From an uncultured Gammaproteobacteria bacterium (lineage in GTDB: Bacteria > Pseudomonadota > Gammaproteobacteria > SZUA-140), in NCBI GenBank assembly GCA_945788675.1, contig CALZMY010000134.1, forward strand, positions 1 to 7,285: 7,285 nt of DNA, given 5' to 3'. Below the pieces are notes generated by a model, which did not search any database, was not told the DNA's origin, and was given only the letters and a program-made list of their open reading frames with translations. Both the position numbers and the translations under genes were made by a program. Below, piece by piece: positions 1 to 6,026 of this stretch. Within the stretch, counting starts at the first letter, position 1. Every line of letters starts with the position of its first letter.

Positions 1-975
1 ACCTTGACCCAGACAGGAAACCCCGCGGCCAGTGCCCTGCCAGATTTTCAAAAGGCCAAGCCCCAGGTATTTGCTGGCCTCTTTCCAATCAACGCCGAAG
101 ACTATGAAGATTTTCGTGATGCGTTGGCAAAGCTCTGTCTCAACGACGCCTCGCTTTTTTATGAACCAGAGTCATCGCAGGCGCTCGGTTTTGGCTTTCG
201 CTGTGGCTTTCTCGGCATGCTGCATATGGAGATCATTCAGGAGCGACTGGAGCGTGAATATAACCTCTCTTTGATTACAACCGCGCCGACCGTGGTCTAC
301 GAGATTGTGACCACCAAGGGCGATGTGTTGCAGATCGATAACCCATCACGGATTCCTGATCCTGGCATGATTGATGAATTTCGCGAGCCGATTATTCAGG
401 CCGATATCCTGGTGCCGCAGACGCATCTTGGGGCGGTAATCAACCTCTGTATCGAAAAACGCGGCGTGCAGAAGAAGATGCACTATCACGGCAGTCAGGT
501 TGCAGTGAGTTATGAGCTGCCAATGAGCGAAGTAGTGATGGACTTTTACGATAGACTTAAATCCGTGAGCAGAGGGTATGCCTCGTTAGATTACTCTTTT
601 GTCCGTTTTCAGGCGGCTGATCTGGTTAAACTCGATATCTTGATCAATGGTGAGCGTGTCGATGCACTTTCGTTAATCGTCCATCGTGATCGCTCACAGT
701 TTCGCGGTCGTGAACTGGTTGAGCGCATGCGCACGCTGATACCTCGTCAGATGTTTGATGTCGCGATTCAGGCAGCCATTGGCGCGCATGTGATAGCGCG
801 CGAGACGGTTAAAGCACTACGTAAGAATGTAACTGCTAAATGTTATGGCGGCGATGTTAGTCGTAAGCGTAAGCTTTTGGAAAAACAGAAAGCGGGTAAG
901 AAACGTATGAAGCAGGTAGGGTCGGTGGAGATCCCACAGGATGCCTTCCTTGCTGTTTTAAAGACGGGTAAATAA
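1..975 (+). CDS. lepA: Elongation factor 4 (LepA), C-terminal part; 5' end outside window
   Basis: LepA (EF4) is a ribosome-binding translational GTPase related to EF-G, implicated in back-translocation or in efficient initiation and 30S maturation. Only the last 324 codons are present, roughly the C-terminal half of a protein of about 600 residues, so the GTPase domain lies upstream of the window. The frame is open from base 1, and the TTG at position 4 is an internal Leu codon, not a start: the first visible residues (TLTQTGNPAASALPDF) align with the interior of E. coli LepA. Visible are the end of domain II, domain III, the EF-G-like domain V and the LepA-specific C-terminal domain, with its hallmark KCYGGDVSRKRKLLEKQK followed by GKKRMKQVGSVEIPQ. 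Landmarks include YEPESS, GFGFRCGFLGMLHMEIIQER, TTAPTVVYE and RGYASLDY. The stop is only 2 bases before lepB, so the two are almost certainly cotranscribed, as in E. coli. Confidence 0.97.
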   Translation, partial: TLTQTGNPAASALPDFQKAKPQVFAGLFPINAEDYEDFRDALAKLCLNDASLFYEPESSQALGFGFRCGFLGMLHMEIIQERLEREYNLSLITTAPTVVYEIVTTKGDVLQIDNPSRIPDPGMIDEFREPIIQADILVPQTHLGAVINLCIEKRGVQKKMHYHGSQVAVSYELPMSEVVMDFYDRLKSVSRGYASLDYSFVRFQAADLVKLDILINGERVDALSLIVHRDRSQFRGRELVERMRTLIPRQMFDVAIQAAIGAHVIARETVKALRKNVTAKCYGGDVSRKRKLLEKQKAGKKRMKQVGSVEIPQDAFLAVLKTGK

Positions 976-977
976 TT

Positions 978-1856
978 ATGAATTTTGATTTTCAAGGGTT
1001 AATGCTGCTGTTATTGGTTGTCAGTGGTGTTATATGGGCGCTGGATCACTGGAAATGGGCGCCGCGGCGGCGAGCAACAGAACGGCGTGTAAAAGCGTCG
1101 ATGAAGCAGTCATTAGATAAGAAAGACCTGGTTGGCGAAAAGAAAAAGCTAGCTGAGGATGAGAATAAGGAAAAACTTGCTGAGATTCTTAGAGAGCCTA
1201 CTTACGTCGAATACGCCAAATCTTTTTTTCCAATCATTCTGATTGTTTTTGTAATGCGCTCATTTCTGGTGGAGCCATTTCGCATCCCATCTGGGTCGAT
1301 GATGCCGACACTCCTGGTGGGTGATTTCATATTGGTCAATAAATTTACCTATGGTGTGCGTTTGCCGGTCGCGGGCGCTAAGATTCTGGATGTGGGTGAT
1401 CCGGAACGTGGCGATGTGGTTGTCTTTCGTTACCCTAAAGACCCTTCACTCGACTATATCAAGCGTGTTGTGGGCTTGCCGGGGGATCGAGTTGGTTATT
1501 TTAATAAAACTATCTATATAAATGGTAAGCCGGTGGCCCAGGAAGAGAAAGGGACGTATATTGGCATTGGCGGTGGATTGTCCTCAGACGGAGATAGCCA
1601 GCTCATTGAGCGCCTGGGAGAGGTTGAACATGACATTCTGATCAATCCCGCGCAGCGTGCCCGCGAAGGAGAGGTTGTCGTCCCTGAAGGTGAATATTTT
1701 GTGATGGGTGATAATCGTGATAACAGCAATGATAGTCGATTTTGGGGGACAGTGCCTGAAGACCACCTGGTCGGAAAGGCCTTTATGATCTGGATGAACT
1801 GGGATTCTTCTGCCGGTGGCGTTACCTGGGGACGAATTGGTTCCAGTATCAATTAA
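978..1856 (+). CDS. lepB: Signal peptidase I
   Basis: Inner-membrane serine endopeptidase (family S26) that removes signal peptides from exported proteins on the periplasmic face. The 292-residue product has an N-terminal membrane segment (about residues 7-22), a cytoplasmic loop rich in Lys, Arg and Glu (about 26-75), a second membrane segment (about 83-98) and then the catalytic domain. All family boxes are visible: IPSGSMMPTL with nucleophile Ser107, DYIKRVVGLPGD with general base Lys162, and GDNRDNSNDSRFWG at 244-257. These match Ser91 and Lys146 of the E. coli enzyme. The ATG is 2 bases after the lepA stop and has only a weak GGGT-type ribosome site inside the end of lepA, which suggests coupled translation. 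A likely substrate further along is the TlpA-like protein encoded at 6027. I see nothing missing or truncated. Confidence 0.97.
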   Translation: MNFDFQGLMLLLLVVSGVIWALDHWKWAPRRRATERRVKASMKQSLDKKDLVGEKKKLAEDENKEKLAEILREPTYVEYAKSFFPIILIVFVMRSFLVEPFRIPSGSMMPTLLVGDFILVNKFTYGVRLPVAGAKILDVGDPERGDVVVFRYPKDPSLDYIKRVVGLPGDRVGYFNKTIYINGKPVAQEEKGTYIGIGGGLSSDGDSQLIERLGEVEHDILINPAQRAREGEVVVPEGEYFVMGDNRDNSNDSRFWGTVPEDHLVGKAFMIWMNWDSSAGGVTWGRIGSSIN

Positions 1857-1877
1857 TCAATGGTAAAGGAGTAAGCA

Positions 1878-2246
1878 ATGAATACAATAGCAGCCAGGCA
1901 GCATGGTGCCAGCGGGAGTGGTTTTGTATCCATGATCGTACTGATCATCGTGCTGGTATTATTGGTGCTGAAACTTTTTCCTGTTTATATGGAACACTTT
2001 AATGTCAGCTCATCATTAAACTCACTGAGTGATCAAAGTGGCATTAAAGAGATGAAAAAAGCCGAAATAAAGACGCTGCTTGAGCGCCGTTTTTCGATTA
2101 ATGAAGTGAATAACGTGAATAAGGAGCACATCACGATTAATAAATCGAAGGATGGGATGACGATTGATGTAATTTATGAAGTGCGTAAGCCATTGGTGGG
2201 AAATATCGATATTGTCATCCATTTTAACGATCACTTGAAAATCTAG
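1878..2246 (+). CDS. DUF4845 family small membrane protein
   Basis: Protein of 122 residues with no established function. Residues 1-15 are polar and slightly basic. Residues 16-36 form one strongly hydrophobic segment (FVSMIVLIIVLVLLVLKLFPVY), followed by a hydrophilic domain with alternating polar and hydrophobic stretches that suggest a small alpha/beta fold. The likely topology is N-in with the C-terminal domain in the periplasm, an inference from charge distribution. The assignment to DUF4845 rests on sequence character and on its place between lepB and rnc, where DUF4845 genes occur in Pseudomonas and many other gammaproteobacteria but not in E. coli. A strong AAAGGAG ribosome site at 1865-1871, 6 bases before the ATG, fixes the start. 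The gap to lepB is 21 bases, so it belongs to the same operon. There are no cysteines or recognisable catalytic motifs. A role linked to LepB or membrane assembly is only guilt by association. Confidence 0.85.
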   Translation: MNTIAARQHGASGSGFVSMIVLIIVLVLLVLKLFPVYMEHFNVSSSLNSLSDQSGIKEMKKAEIKTLLERRFSINEVNNVNKEHITINKSKDGMTIDVIYEVRKPLVGNIDIVIHFNDHLKI

Positions 2247-2277
2247 TGCTGTGATGTATGGCATGGAGCATTCGCAT

Positions 2278-2294
2278 AATTGAATCACTCAATT
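2278..2294 (+). promoter_or_regulatory. Inverted repeat enclosing the TTG start codon of rnc
   Basis: AATTGA (2278-2283), a 5-base loop (2284-2288) and TCAATT (2289-2294) form a 6-bp AT-rich stem, extendable by one U-G pair. The stem contains the proposed TTG start (2280-2282). The codon just before it in frame is TAA (2277-2279), so no longer N terminus is possible. The nearest Shine-Dalgarno-like GGAG is at 2265-2268, 11 bases from TTG, which is further than ideal. Weak start, long spacing and local pairing together suggest low translation efficiency. The stem is weak and could be chance. Confidence 0.35.
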
Positions 2295-2963
2295 GACAGA
2301 GTAGAGCAGGTGATTGCGTATCGCTTTACGCAGCGTCATCATCTGGAAACTGCACTGACTCATCGTAGTGTTGGCAGTAATAATAATGAACGCCTTGAGT
2401 TTCTCGGTGATGCTATCCTCAATTTCGTGATTGCCGAGGCGCTCTATCATCAGTTTCCAGATGTCGATGAAGGTAAATTGAGTCGACTGCGTGCATCGCT
2501 GGTGCGTGGTAGTACATTGGCCGTGTTAGCACGAGACCTCAACCTTGGCGACCACATTGTACTTGGGCCTGGAGAATTGAAGAGTGGCGGTTTTCGTCGT
2601 GAATCAATACTGGCCGGTACGTTAGAGGCCGTTATTGGTGCTGTTTTACAGGATGGCGGTTTTGAGGCAGCTAAGGCGTTTATTTTGAATCTCTATCAGG
2701 CTGCACTGGAAGAAGTTTGCGCAGATCGAGAACTCAAAGACCCCAAAACACGCTTGCAGGAATACTTACAGGCAAAGAAGCGTACGTTACCCAGTTACTC
2801 GGTTGTCTCGATTGATGGCGAAGGGCATTCCCAGCGTTTCACTGTTGATTGTGAGGTTGAAGGTCTGGGTGAAAAAATTATCGGTCTCGGAGAGAGTCGG
2901 CGTAAAGCCGAGCAAAATGCTGCATCGAATGCACTAGGGTTATTATTGAAAAATGAAGAGTGA
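2280..2963 (+). CDS. rnc: Ribonuclease III
   Basis: Double-strand-specific endoribonuclease that processes rRNA precursors and some mRNAs as a homodimer. The product has 227 residues (E. coli 226). The catalytic domain carries the signature NERLEFLGD, with E37, E40 and D44 matching E. coli E38, E41 and D45, then GPGELKSGGFRRESILA and E116 (E. coli E117). The double-stranded RNA-binding domain follows from about residue 154 (DPKTRLQEYLQ ... ESRRKAEQNAA). One oddity: the position of E. coli D114 is Gly113 here (codon GGT, 2616-2618). The start is TTG at 2280, chosen because the N terminus then matches E. coli in length and TAA directly precedes it. A shorter start at GTG 2310 would remove the first helix. 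The gene overlaps era by 11 bases, the conserved rnc-era coupling. E. coli rnc is autoregulated by cleavage of its leader; no clear equivalent hairpin is visible here. Confidence 0.96.
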   Translation: MNHSIDRVEQVIAYRFTQRHHLETALTHRSVGSNNNERLEFLGDAILNFVIAEALYHQFPDVDEGKLSRLRASLVRGSTLAVLARDLNLGDHIVLGPGELKSGGFRRESILAGTLEAVIGAVLQDGGFEAAKAFILNLYQAALEEVCADRELKDPKTRLQEYLQAKKRTLPSYSVVSIDGEGHSQRFTVDCEVEGLGEKIIGLGESRRKAEQNAASNALGLLLKNEE

Positions 2964-3852
2964 TGCATTAAAGCATTGTGGTTATGTGGCGATTGTTGGG
3001 CGCCCTAATGTTGGCAAATCTACACTGCTGAATCGAATTCTGGGCCAGAAGATCAGTATCACCACACGCAAGCCGCAAACGACCCGTCATCAGATTCTCG
3101 GGATCAAGACGACTGATGATGCGCAGGTGATTTATGTCGATACACCAGGGTTGCACCGTGGCAGTAAAAAGGCCATGAATCGTTACATGAATAAGGCCGC
3201 CGCGAGTGTTATTAGTGATGTCGATGTGGTGGTGTTTGTTGTCGATGGCCTGCGCTGGATGGATGATGATGAGGCGATTCTAGATAAGTTACAAAACATC
3301 GAGTCTCCAGTGATCCTTGCATTAAATAAATTCGATAAACTGCAGGAGAGGGAACAGTTACTGCCTCATATACAGCAGCTGTCGGAAAAGATGACCTTTA
3401 AGGAAATAATTCCGATTTCGGCTAGCAATGGTGAGAATATTGAGTCGCTGGAGACGATGGTGACATCGCTGTTACCCGCATCGCCGGCCTTTTTTCCAGA
3501 AGATCAAGTGACAGATAAGAGCGAGCGTTTTATCGCGGCAGAGCTGGTACGTGAAAAATTGATGATGCGACTGGGACAGGAAATCCCCTATTCAATCACG
3601 GTCGAGATTGAGCAGTTCAAGCTGGAAAAAGAGGTGCTGCATATTACTGCGCTGATCTGGGTAGAGCGCGATAATCAGAAGACCATTGTCATTGGTAAGC
3701 ATGGTGAAATGTTGAAGGCAGTGGGTAAGCAGGCTCGTATTGAAATGGAGAGGATGTTTGAAAAAAAGGTCTTTCTTAAGCTGTGGGTGAAGGTGAAAGA
3801 CAAGTGGGCAGATGATGAGCGTGCATTACAGAATCTGGGTTATACGGAGTAA
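2953..3852 (+). CDS. era: GTPase Era, 16S rRNA maturation factor
   Basis: Essential Ras-like GTPase that binds the 3' end of 16S rRNA and checks 30S subunit maturation. The 299-residue protein (E. coli 301) has the full set of G motifs: GRPNVGKS (16-23, P loop), the TTRKPQTTRH switch I segment (37-46), DTPG (63-66), NKFD (125-128) and ISAS (155-158). The C-terminal part is the KH RNA-binding domain, with its GKHG loop at 248-251 followed by a basic helix, and the characteristic EIPYSITVEIE strand at 210-220. The ATG lies 11 bases inside rnc and has no strong ribosome site, so translation is probably coupled to rnc termination. The pairing of RNase III with Era makes sense because both act on 16S rRNA processing. 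Nothing is missing. Confidence 0.98.
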   Translation: MKSDALKHCGYVAIVGRPNVGKSTLLNRILGQKISITTRKPQTTRHQILGIKTTDDAQVIYVDTPGLHRGSKKAMNRYMNKAAASVISDVDVVVFVVDGLRWMDDDEAILDKLQNIESPVILALNKFDKLQEREQLLPHIQQLSEKMTFKEIIPISASNGENIESLETMVTSLLPASPAFFPEDQVTDKSERFIAAELVREKLMMRLGQEIPYSITVEIEQFKLEKEVLHITALIWVERDNQKTIVIGKHGEMLKAVGKQARIEMERMFEKKVFLKLWVKVKDKWADDERALQNLGYTE

Positions 3853-3860
3853 ACCGTAGC

Positions 3861-4682
3861 GTGGGGTCGCCAATACGCCACCACCTGGAGCCTGGTTTTG
3901 TGCTGCATCAGAGGCCGTATCGCGATACCAGCATGATCGTCGATTTTTTTACCGTCTCTCATGGTCGTATTAGTGTCGTTGCTAGAGGGGTAAGAAAAGC
4001 AAAATCACGTCTGGCACCGCTACTGCAGCCATTTCAGCCTTTGTTGCTTTCATGGGTTGCGCGTGGTGAGCTGGGTACGCTGACCGCAGTCGAAAGCGAT
4101 GGTGTACCGTTTATGTTGAATCGTCGCGTACTGATCAGCGGTTTTTATATCAACGAGCTCCTGGTTCGATTACTGCATCGCTATGACCCACATACTGAAC
4201 TCTTTAACTCCTATCTTGAAGTATTGCAACGGTTAGCTGCCCTGCAATATCTGCAGTTACAGGTGCCTGTAGATGAGCAGGTTGCATTAAGAGGGTTCGA
4301 GAAACAGCTGCTTCACGAGCTTGGTTACGCCTTGATTCTAGATCATGATGTGGTGAGTGGTGCTGCGCTGAGTGATGATGCGTTATACCTCTATTATCTG
4401 GATCAAGGTCCGATGCTCTTCAATGAGGAACAGATGGGTGGTGTGTCTGCCCGTAATAGTCAGTCGCAGGGGCGTGATGTGGTCAGGCTGCATGGCAAGA
4501 GCTTGCTTGACCTGGCGCAGGGATTCTTTCGAGATAGCCGCTCGCTACGAGAAAGCAAGCGGCTCATGCGAGCGGCGCTGGGCATACATCTTGGCAGTAA
4601 GCCACTCTATAGCAGGTCGCTCCTCAGTGGTTTACAGCCTTCTGCTGGCGGCAACAATAGCTCCGAAATGATATATAGGTAG
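3861..4682 (+). CDS. recO: DNA repair protein RecO
   Basis: RecO works with RecR (and RecF) to load RecA onto SSB-coated single-stranded DNA and anneals complementary strands. The 273-residue product is longer than E. coli RecO (242). Extra length is at the N terminus (about 5 residues), in the central region and in a polar C-terminal tail ending SAGGNNSSEMIYR. The N-terminal OB fold is recognisable from FVLHQRPYRDTSMIVDFFT and GRISVVARGVRKAKSRLAPLLQPFQPLLL. The helical domain contains ISGFYINELLVRLLHRYDPHTELF and FEKQLLHELGY. The protein has no cysteine, so the zinc site of Deinococcus-type RecO is absent, as in E. coli. The start is GTG at 3861, 8 bases after era; GGAG at 3846-3849 is a rather distant ribosome site. 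No better start is visible nearby. Confidence 0.94.
   Translation: MGSPIRHHLEPGFVLHQRPYRDTSMIVDFFTVSHGRISVVARGVRKAKSRLAPLLQPFQPLLLSWVARGELGTLTAVESDGVPFMLNRRVLISGFYINELLVRLLHRYDPHTELFNSYLEVLQRLAALQYLQLQVPVDEQVALRGFEKQLLHELGYALILDHDVVSGAALSDDALYLYYLDQGPMLFNEEQMGGVSARNSQSQGRDVVRLHGKSLLDLAQGFFRDSRSLRESKRLMRAALGIHLGSKPLYSRSLLSGLQPSAGGNNSSEMIYR
4536..4564 (+). repeat. GC-rich stem-loop near the 3' end of recO
   Basis: AGCCGCT (4536-4542) pairs with AGCGGCT (4558-4564). After one C/A mismatch, GCT (4544-4546) pairs with AGC (4554-4556) around a 7-base loop. This gives 10 pairs with one internal mismatch, inside coding sequence and about 125 bases before pdxJ. There is no following T run, so it is not an intrinsic terminator. 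It could be an RNA processing or stability element, or a by-product of Arg/Ser-rich coding. Confidence 0.4.
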
Positions 4683-4689
4683 AGAAAGT

Positions 4690-5427
4690 ATGAAACAACA
4701 ACCAATACTATTGGGTGTCAATATAGATCATGTCGCAACCTTGAGGCAGGCACGTGGTACGCGCTATCCGGATCCGATTCAGGCAGCCATTGATGCGGAA
4801 CAGGCAGGGGCGGATGGCATAACCTTACACCTGCGTGAAGATCGTCGTCATATTCAGGATCGTGATGTCAGGATGTTGAAAGAGATCCTGCAAACACGTA
4901 TGAACCTTGAGATGGCAGTCACTGATGAAATGATTTCTATTGCCACTGAAATTAAACCAGAAAATATTTGCCTGGTACCAGAGCGGCGTGAAGAGTTGAC
5001 TACTGAGGGCGGGCTGGATGTTATTGGTCATGAAGCGAAGGTGGCAGATGCCTGTCAGCGACTGGCTGATGCTGGTTCGATCGTCTCGCTTTTCATCGAT
5101 GCGGAAAAGGAGCAGATAGACGCGGCCGTGCGTTGTGGTGCCCCAGTGATTGAGATCCACACCGGGCACTATGCGGATCTGATTGATGAGCAGGCGCTAC
5201 AGGCTGAGCTGGAAAAAATCAGCGATGCAGTTGTATATGCCGATCTTTGCGGCCTGCAAGTGAATGCCGGCCATGGCTTGCACTATCATAATGTAGAGCC
5301 AATCGCCGCAATCAGTCAAATCGTTGAGTTGAATATAGGCCATGCCATTGTTGCTCGCGCACTCTTTACGGGATTGCAGGAAGCGGTGCGTGAGATGAAG
5401 CAGATGATGCGAGAAGCTCGCCAGTGA
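4690..5427 (+). CDS. pdxJ: Pyridoxine 5'-phosphate synthase
   Basis: Cytoplasmic TIM-barrel enzyme that condenses 1-deoxy-D-xylulose 5-phosphate with 3-amino-2-oxopropyl phosphate to make pyridoxine 5'-phosphate, the ring-closing step of the DXP-dependent vitamin B6 pathway. The 245-residue protein is close to the family length (E. coli 243). It begins with the conserved LGVNIDHVATLRQARGT (8-24). The catalytic residues known from E. coli (His45, Glu72, His193) correspond by a constant offset of two to His47 in GITLHLREDRRHI, Glu74 in MNLEMA and His195 in GLQVNAGHGL. CLVPERREELTTEGGLDV and EIHTGHYAD are further family landmarks. The ATG is 7 bases after recO with a weak AGAGAAAG ribosome site. 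The stop overlaps the acpS start by 4 bases (GTGA), the same pdxJ-acpS pairing as in E. coli. Confidence 0.98.
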   Translation: MKQQPILLGVNIDHVATLRQARGTRYPDPIQAAIDAEQAGADGITLHLREDRRHIQDRDVRMLKEILQTRMNLEMAVTDEMISIATEIKPENICLVPERREELTTEGGLDVIGHEAKVADACQRLADAGSIVSLFIDAEKEQIDAAVRCGAPVIEIHTGHYADLIDEQALQAELEKISDAVVYADLCGLQVNAGHGLHYHNVEPIAAISQIVELNIGHAIVARALFTGLQEAVREMKQMMREARQ

Positions 5428-5801
5428 TCATCGGTATCGGTACCGATATCGTACGTGTCTCACGTATGGCCAGGAACCTTGAGCGTTATGGTGATAAGTT
5501 CGCAATACGAATTCTAACCTCGAGTGAATTTATCGAGTTTTCGCAGCATAAGCGTCCGGCCAGTTTTCTCGCTAAACGTTTTGCGGCCAAAGAGGCGACT
5601 GTCAAAGCAATGGGGTGCGGTTTCCGAGATGGTTTGATGTTGACCCATATCGGTATCGGGCATGATGAATTGGGTAAGCCGTTACTAGAATATGATGATA
5701 AGGCAATAGAAGTCTGCAAAAAACTAAAGGTTAGTCATAGTCATATTTCAATCTCTGATGAAGATGAATATGCAGTTGCTTTTGTTACATTACTCTCCTG
5801 A
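5424..5801 (+). CDS. acpS: Holo-[acyl-carrier-protein] synthase
   Basis: Transfers the 4'-phosphopantetheine arm of coenzyme A to a serine of apo-ACP, activating the carrier for fatty acid synthesis. The product has 125 residues (E. coli 126). Both family motifs are present: GIGTDIV with Mg-binding Asp8, and FLAKRFAAKEATVKAMG with Glu57, equivalent to E. coli D9 and E58. The C-terminal strand pair HSHISISDEDEYAVAFV is also typical. The start is GTG at 5424, inside the last codons of pdxJ (4-base GTGA overlap), so translation is probably coupled. A near-perfect palindrome covers codons 3-10 (separate entry). This is the last gene of the conserved block; no hairpin with a T run follows it, so the transcription end is not evident from sequence. 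Confidence 0.97.
   Translation: MIIGIGTDIVRVSRMARNLERYGDKFAIRILTSSEFIEFSQHKRPASFLAKRFAAKEATVKAMGCGFRDGLMLTHIGIGHDELGKPLLEYDDKAIEVCKKLKVSHSHISISDEDEYAVAFVTLLS
5432..5451 (+). repeat. 20-base near-perfect palindrome at the 5' end of acpS
   Basis: The core TATCGGTACCGATA (5435-5448) is a perfect 14-base palindrome. It extends through one G/T position (5434/5449) and two further pairs (5432-5433 with 5450-5451), giving 10 symmetric pairs with one wobble. As RNA it could fold into an 8-pair stem with a GUAC tetraloop, starting 8 bases after the first base of the GTG start codon. It encodes the conserved GIGTDIV motif, so protein constraint and codon choice may explain it. Confidence 0.6.
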
Positions 5802-5899
5802 AATAACAACTCTATTATATAAGTACTGAGTCAGCAAATTTGTGGCGACAAGTCATAACAGTCTGTATTGCATCAATCTCCCCAAGTTCTACTCTCTTT

Positions 5900-5915
5900 T
5901 GTGACTAATATCTCA
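5900..5915. promoter_or_regulatory. Candidate CRP/Vfr-family binding site
   Basis: TGTGA (5900-5904), 6 bases, then TCTCA (5911-5915) matches 9 of the 10 core positions of the E. coli CRP consensus TGTGA-N6-TCACA. Its centre is about 120 bases before the TlpA-like start and about 48 bases before the transcription start that a TATAGC box at 5944-5949 would give. Single matches of this kind occur by chance in AT-rich DNA, so this is a candidate only. Confidence 0.3.
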
Positions 5916-5937
5916 AATATTTTATGTTCGATATTTG
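5914..5937. repeat. 7-bp inverted repeat in the intergenic region
   Basis: CAAATAT (5914-5920) and ATATTTG (5931-5937) are exact reverse complements separated by 10 bases. The centre-to-centre spacing of 17 bases is about one and a half helical turns. It partly overlaps the CRP-like dyad. It could be an operator or a weak hairpin; the AT-rich stem and absence of a T run argue against a terminator. Confidence 0.35.
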
Positions 5938-5979
5938 GAATTGTATAGCTGTTCACAAAATAGATGTTTTATTTGCGGT

Positions 5980-6009
5980 TTAATAGTTCATTCATTAATA
6001 GCGTTATTA
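5980..6009. repeat. TTAATAG direct repeat and adjoining dyad upstream of the TlpA-like gene
   Basis: TTAATAG occurs at 5980-5986 and again at 5995-6001, with an offset of 15 bases. The second copy runs into TAATAGCGTTATTA (5996-6009), which has five symmetric pairs plus a G/T pair around its centre. The dyad ends 7 bases before the GGAGG ribosome site (6016-6020) of the TlpA-like gene. This could be operator half-sites or a leader structure, but short AT-rich repeats are weak evidence. Confidence 0.25.
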
Positions 6010-6026
6010 TTCGGTGGAGGCAGTAG

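Larger units (their letters stand above)
5802..6026. other. AT-rich intergenic region between acpS and the TlpA/DUF4266/DUF3570 unit
   Basis: This gap of 225 bases is the only sizeable non-coding stretch in the window and is visibly richer in A and T than its flanks. I find no open reading frame with gene-like character, no tRNA and no hairpin followed by a T run. It contains a CRP-like dyad at 5900-5915, an inverted repeat at 5914-5937 and short repeats at 5980-6009. No clean sigma-70 pair is visible. A weak -10-like TATAGC lies at 5944-5949 without a good -35, which would fit an activator-dependent promoter. The best reading is a control region for the downstream unit. Confidence 0.6.

Noticed and set aside
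4..6. TTG at position 4 as a start codon for the first reading frame
   Set aside because: The frame is open upstream and the residues around it align with the interior of LepA; it is a Leu codon in a gene cut by the window edge.
782..801. GCGCGC-N8-GCGCGC inverted repeat in lepA
   Set aside because: Short, self-complementary GC runs encoding the conserved AIGAHVIARE region; no reason to invoke a function.
1514..1852. Minus-strand open frame opposite lepB (also 1584-1766, 2022-2288, 2968-3156, 4825-5169, 5486-5719, 5969-6157)
   Set aside because: All lie opposite well-supported genes, or straddle the gap and the tlpA-like start; none has family resemblance.
2247..2270. Possible leader hairpin TGCT...AGCA upstream of rnc as an RNase III autoregulation site
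   Set aside because: Only 4 plus 3 base pairs with an internal loop; far too small for an RNase III substrate.
4372..4671. Plus-strand 99-residue frame inside recO (also 32-274 in lepA, 1321-1521 in lepB)
   Set aside because: Out-of-frame shadows of recognised genes, with unnatural composition.
5430..5659. 11-base direct repeat ATCGGTATCGG at 5430-5440 and 5649-5659 in acpS
   Set aside because: Both copies encode Ile-Gly-Ile-Gly; simple shared codon use explains them.
5838..5853. ATTTGT-GGCG-ACAAGT hairpin after acpS as a terminator
   Set aside because: Six weak pairs including a wobble and no T run behind it.
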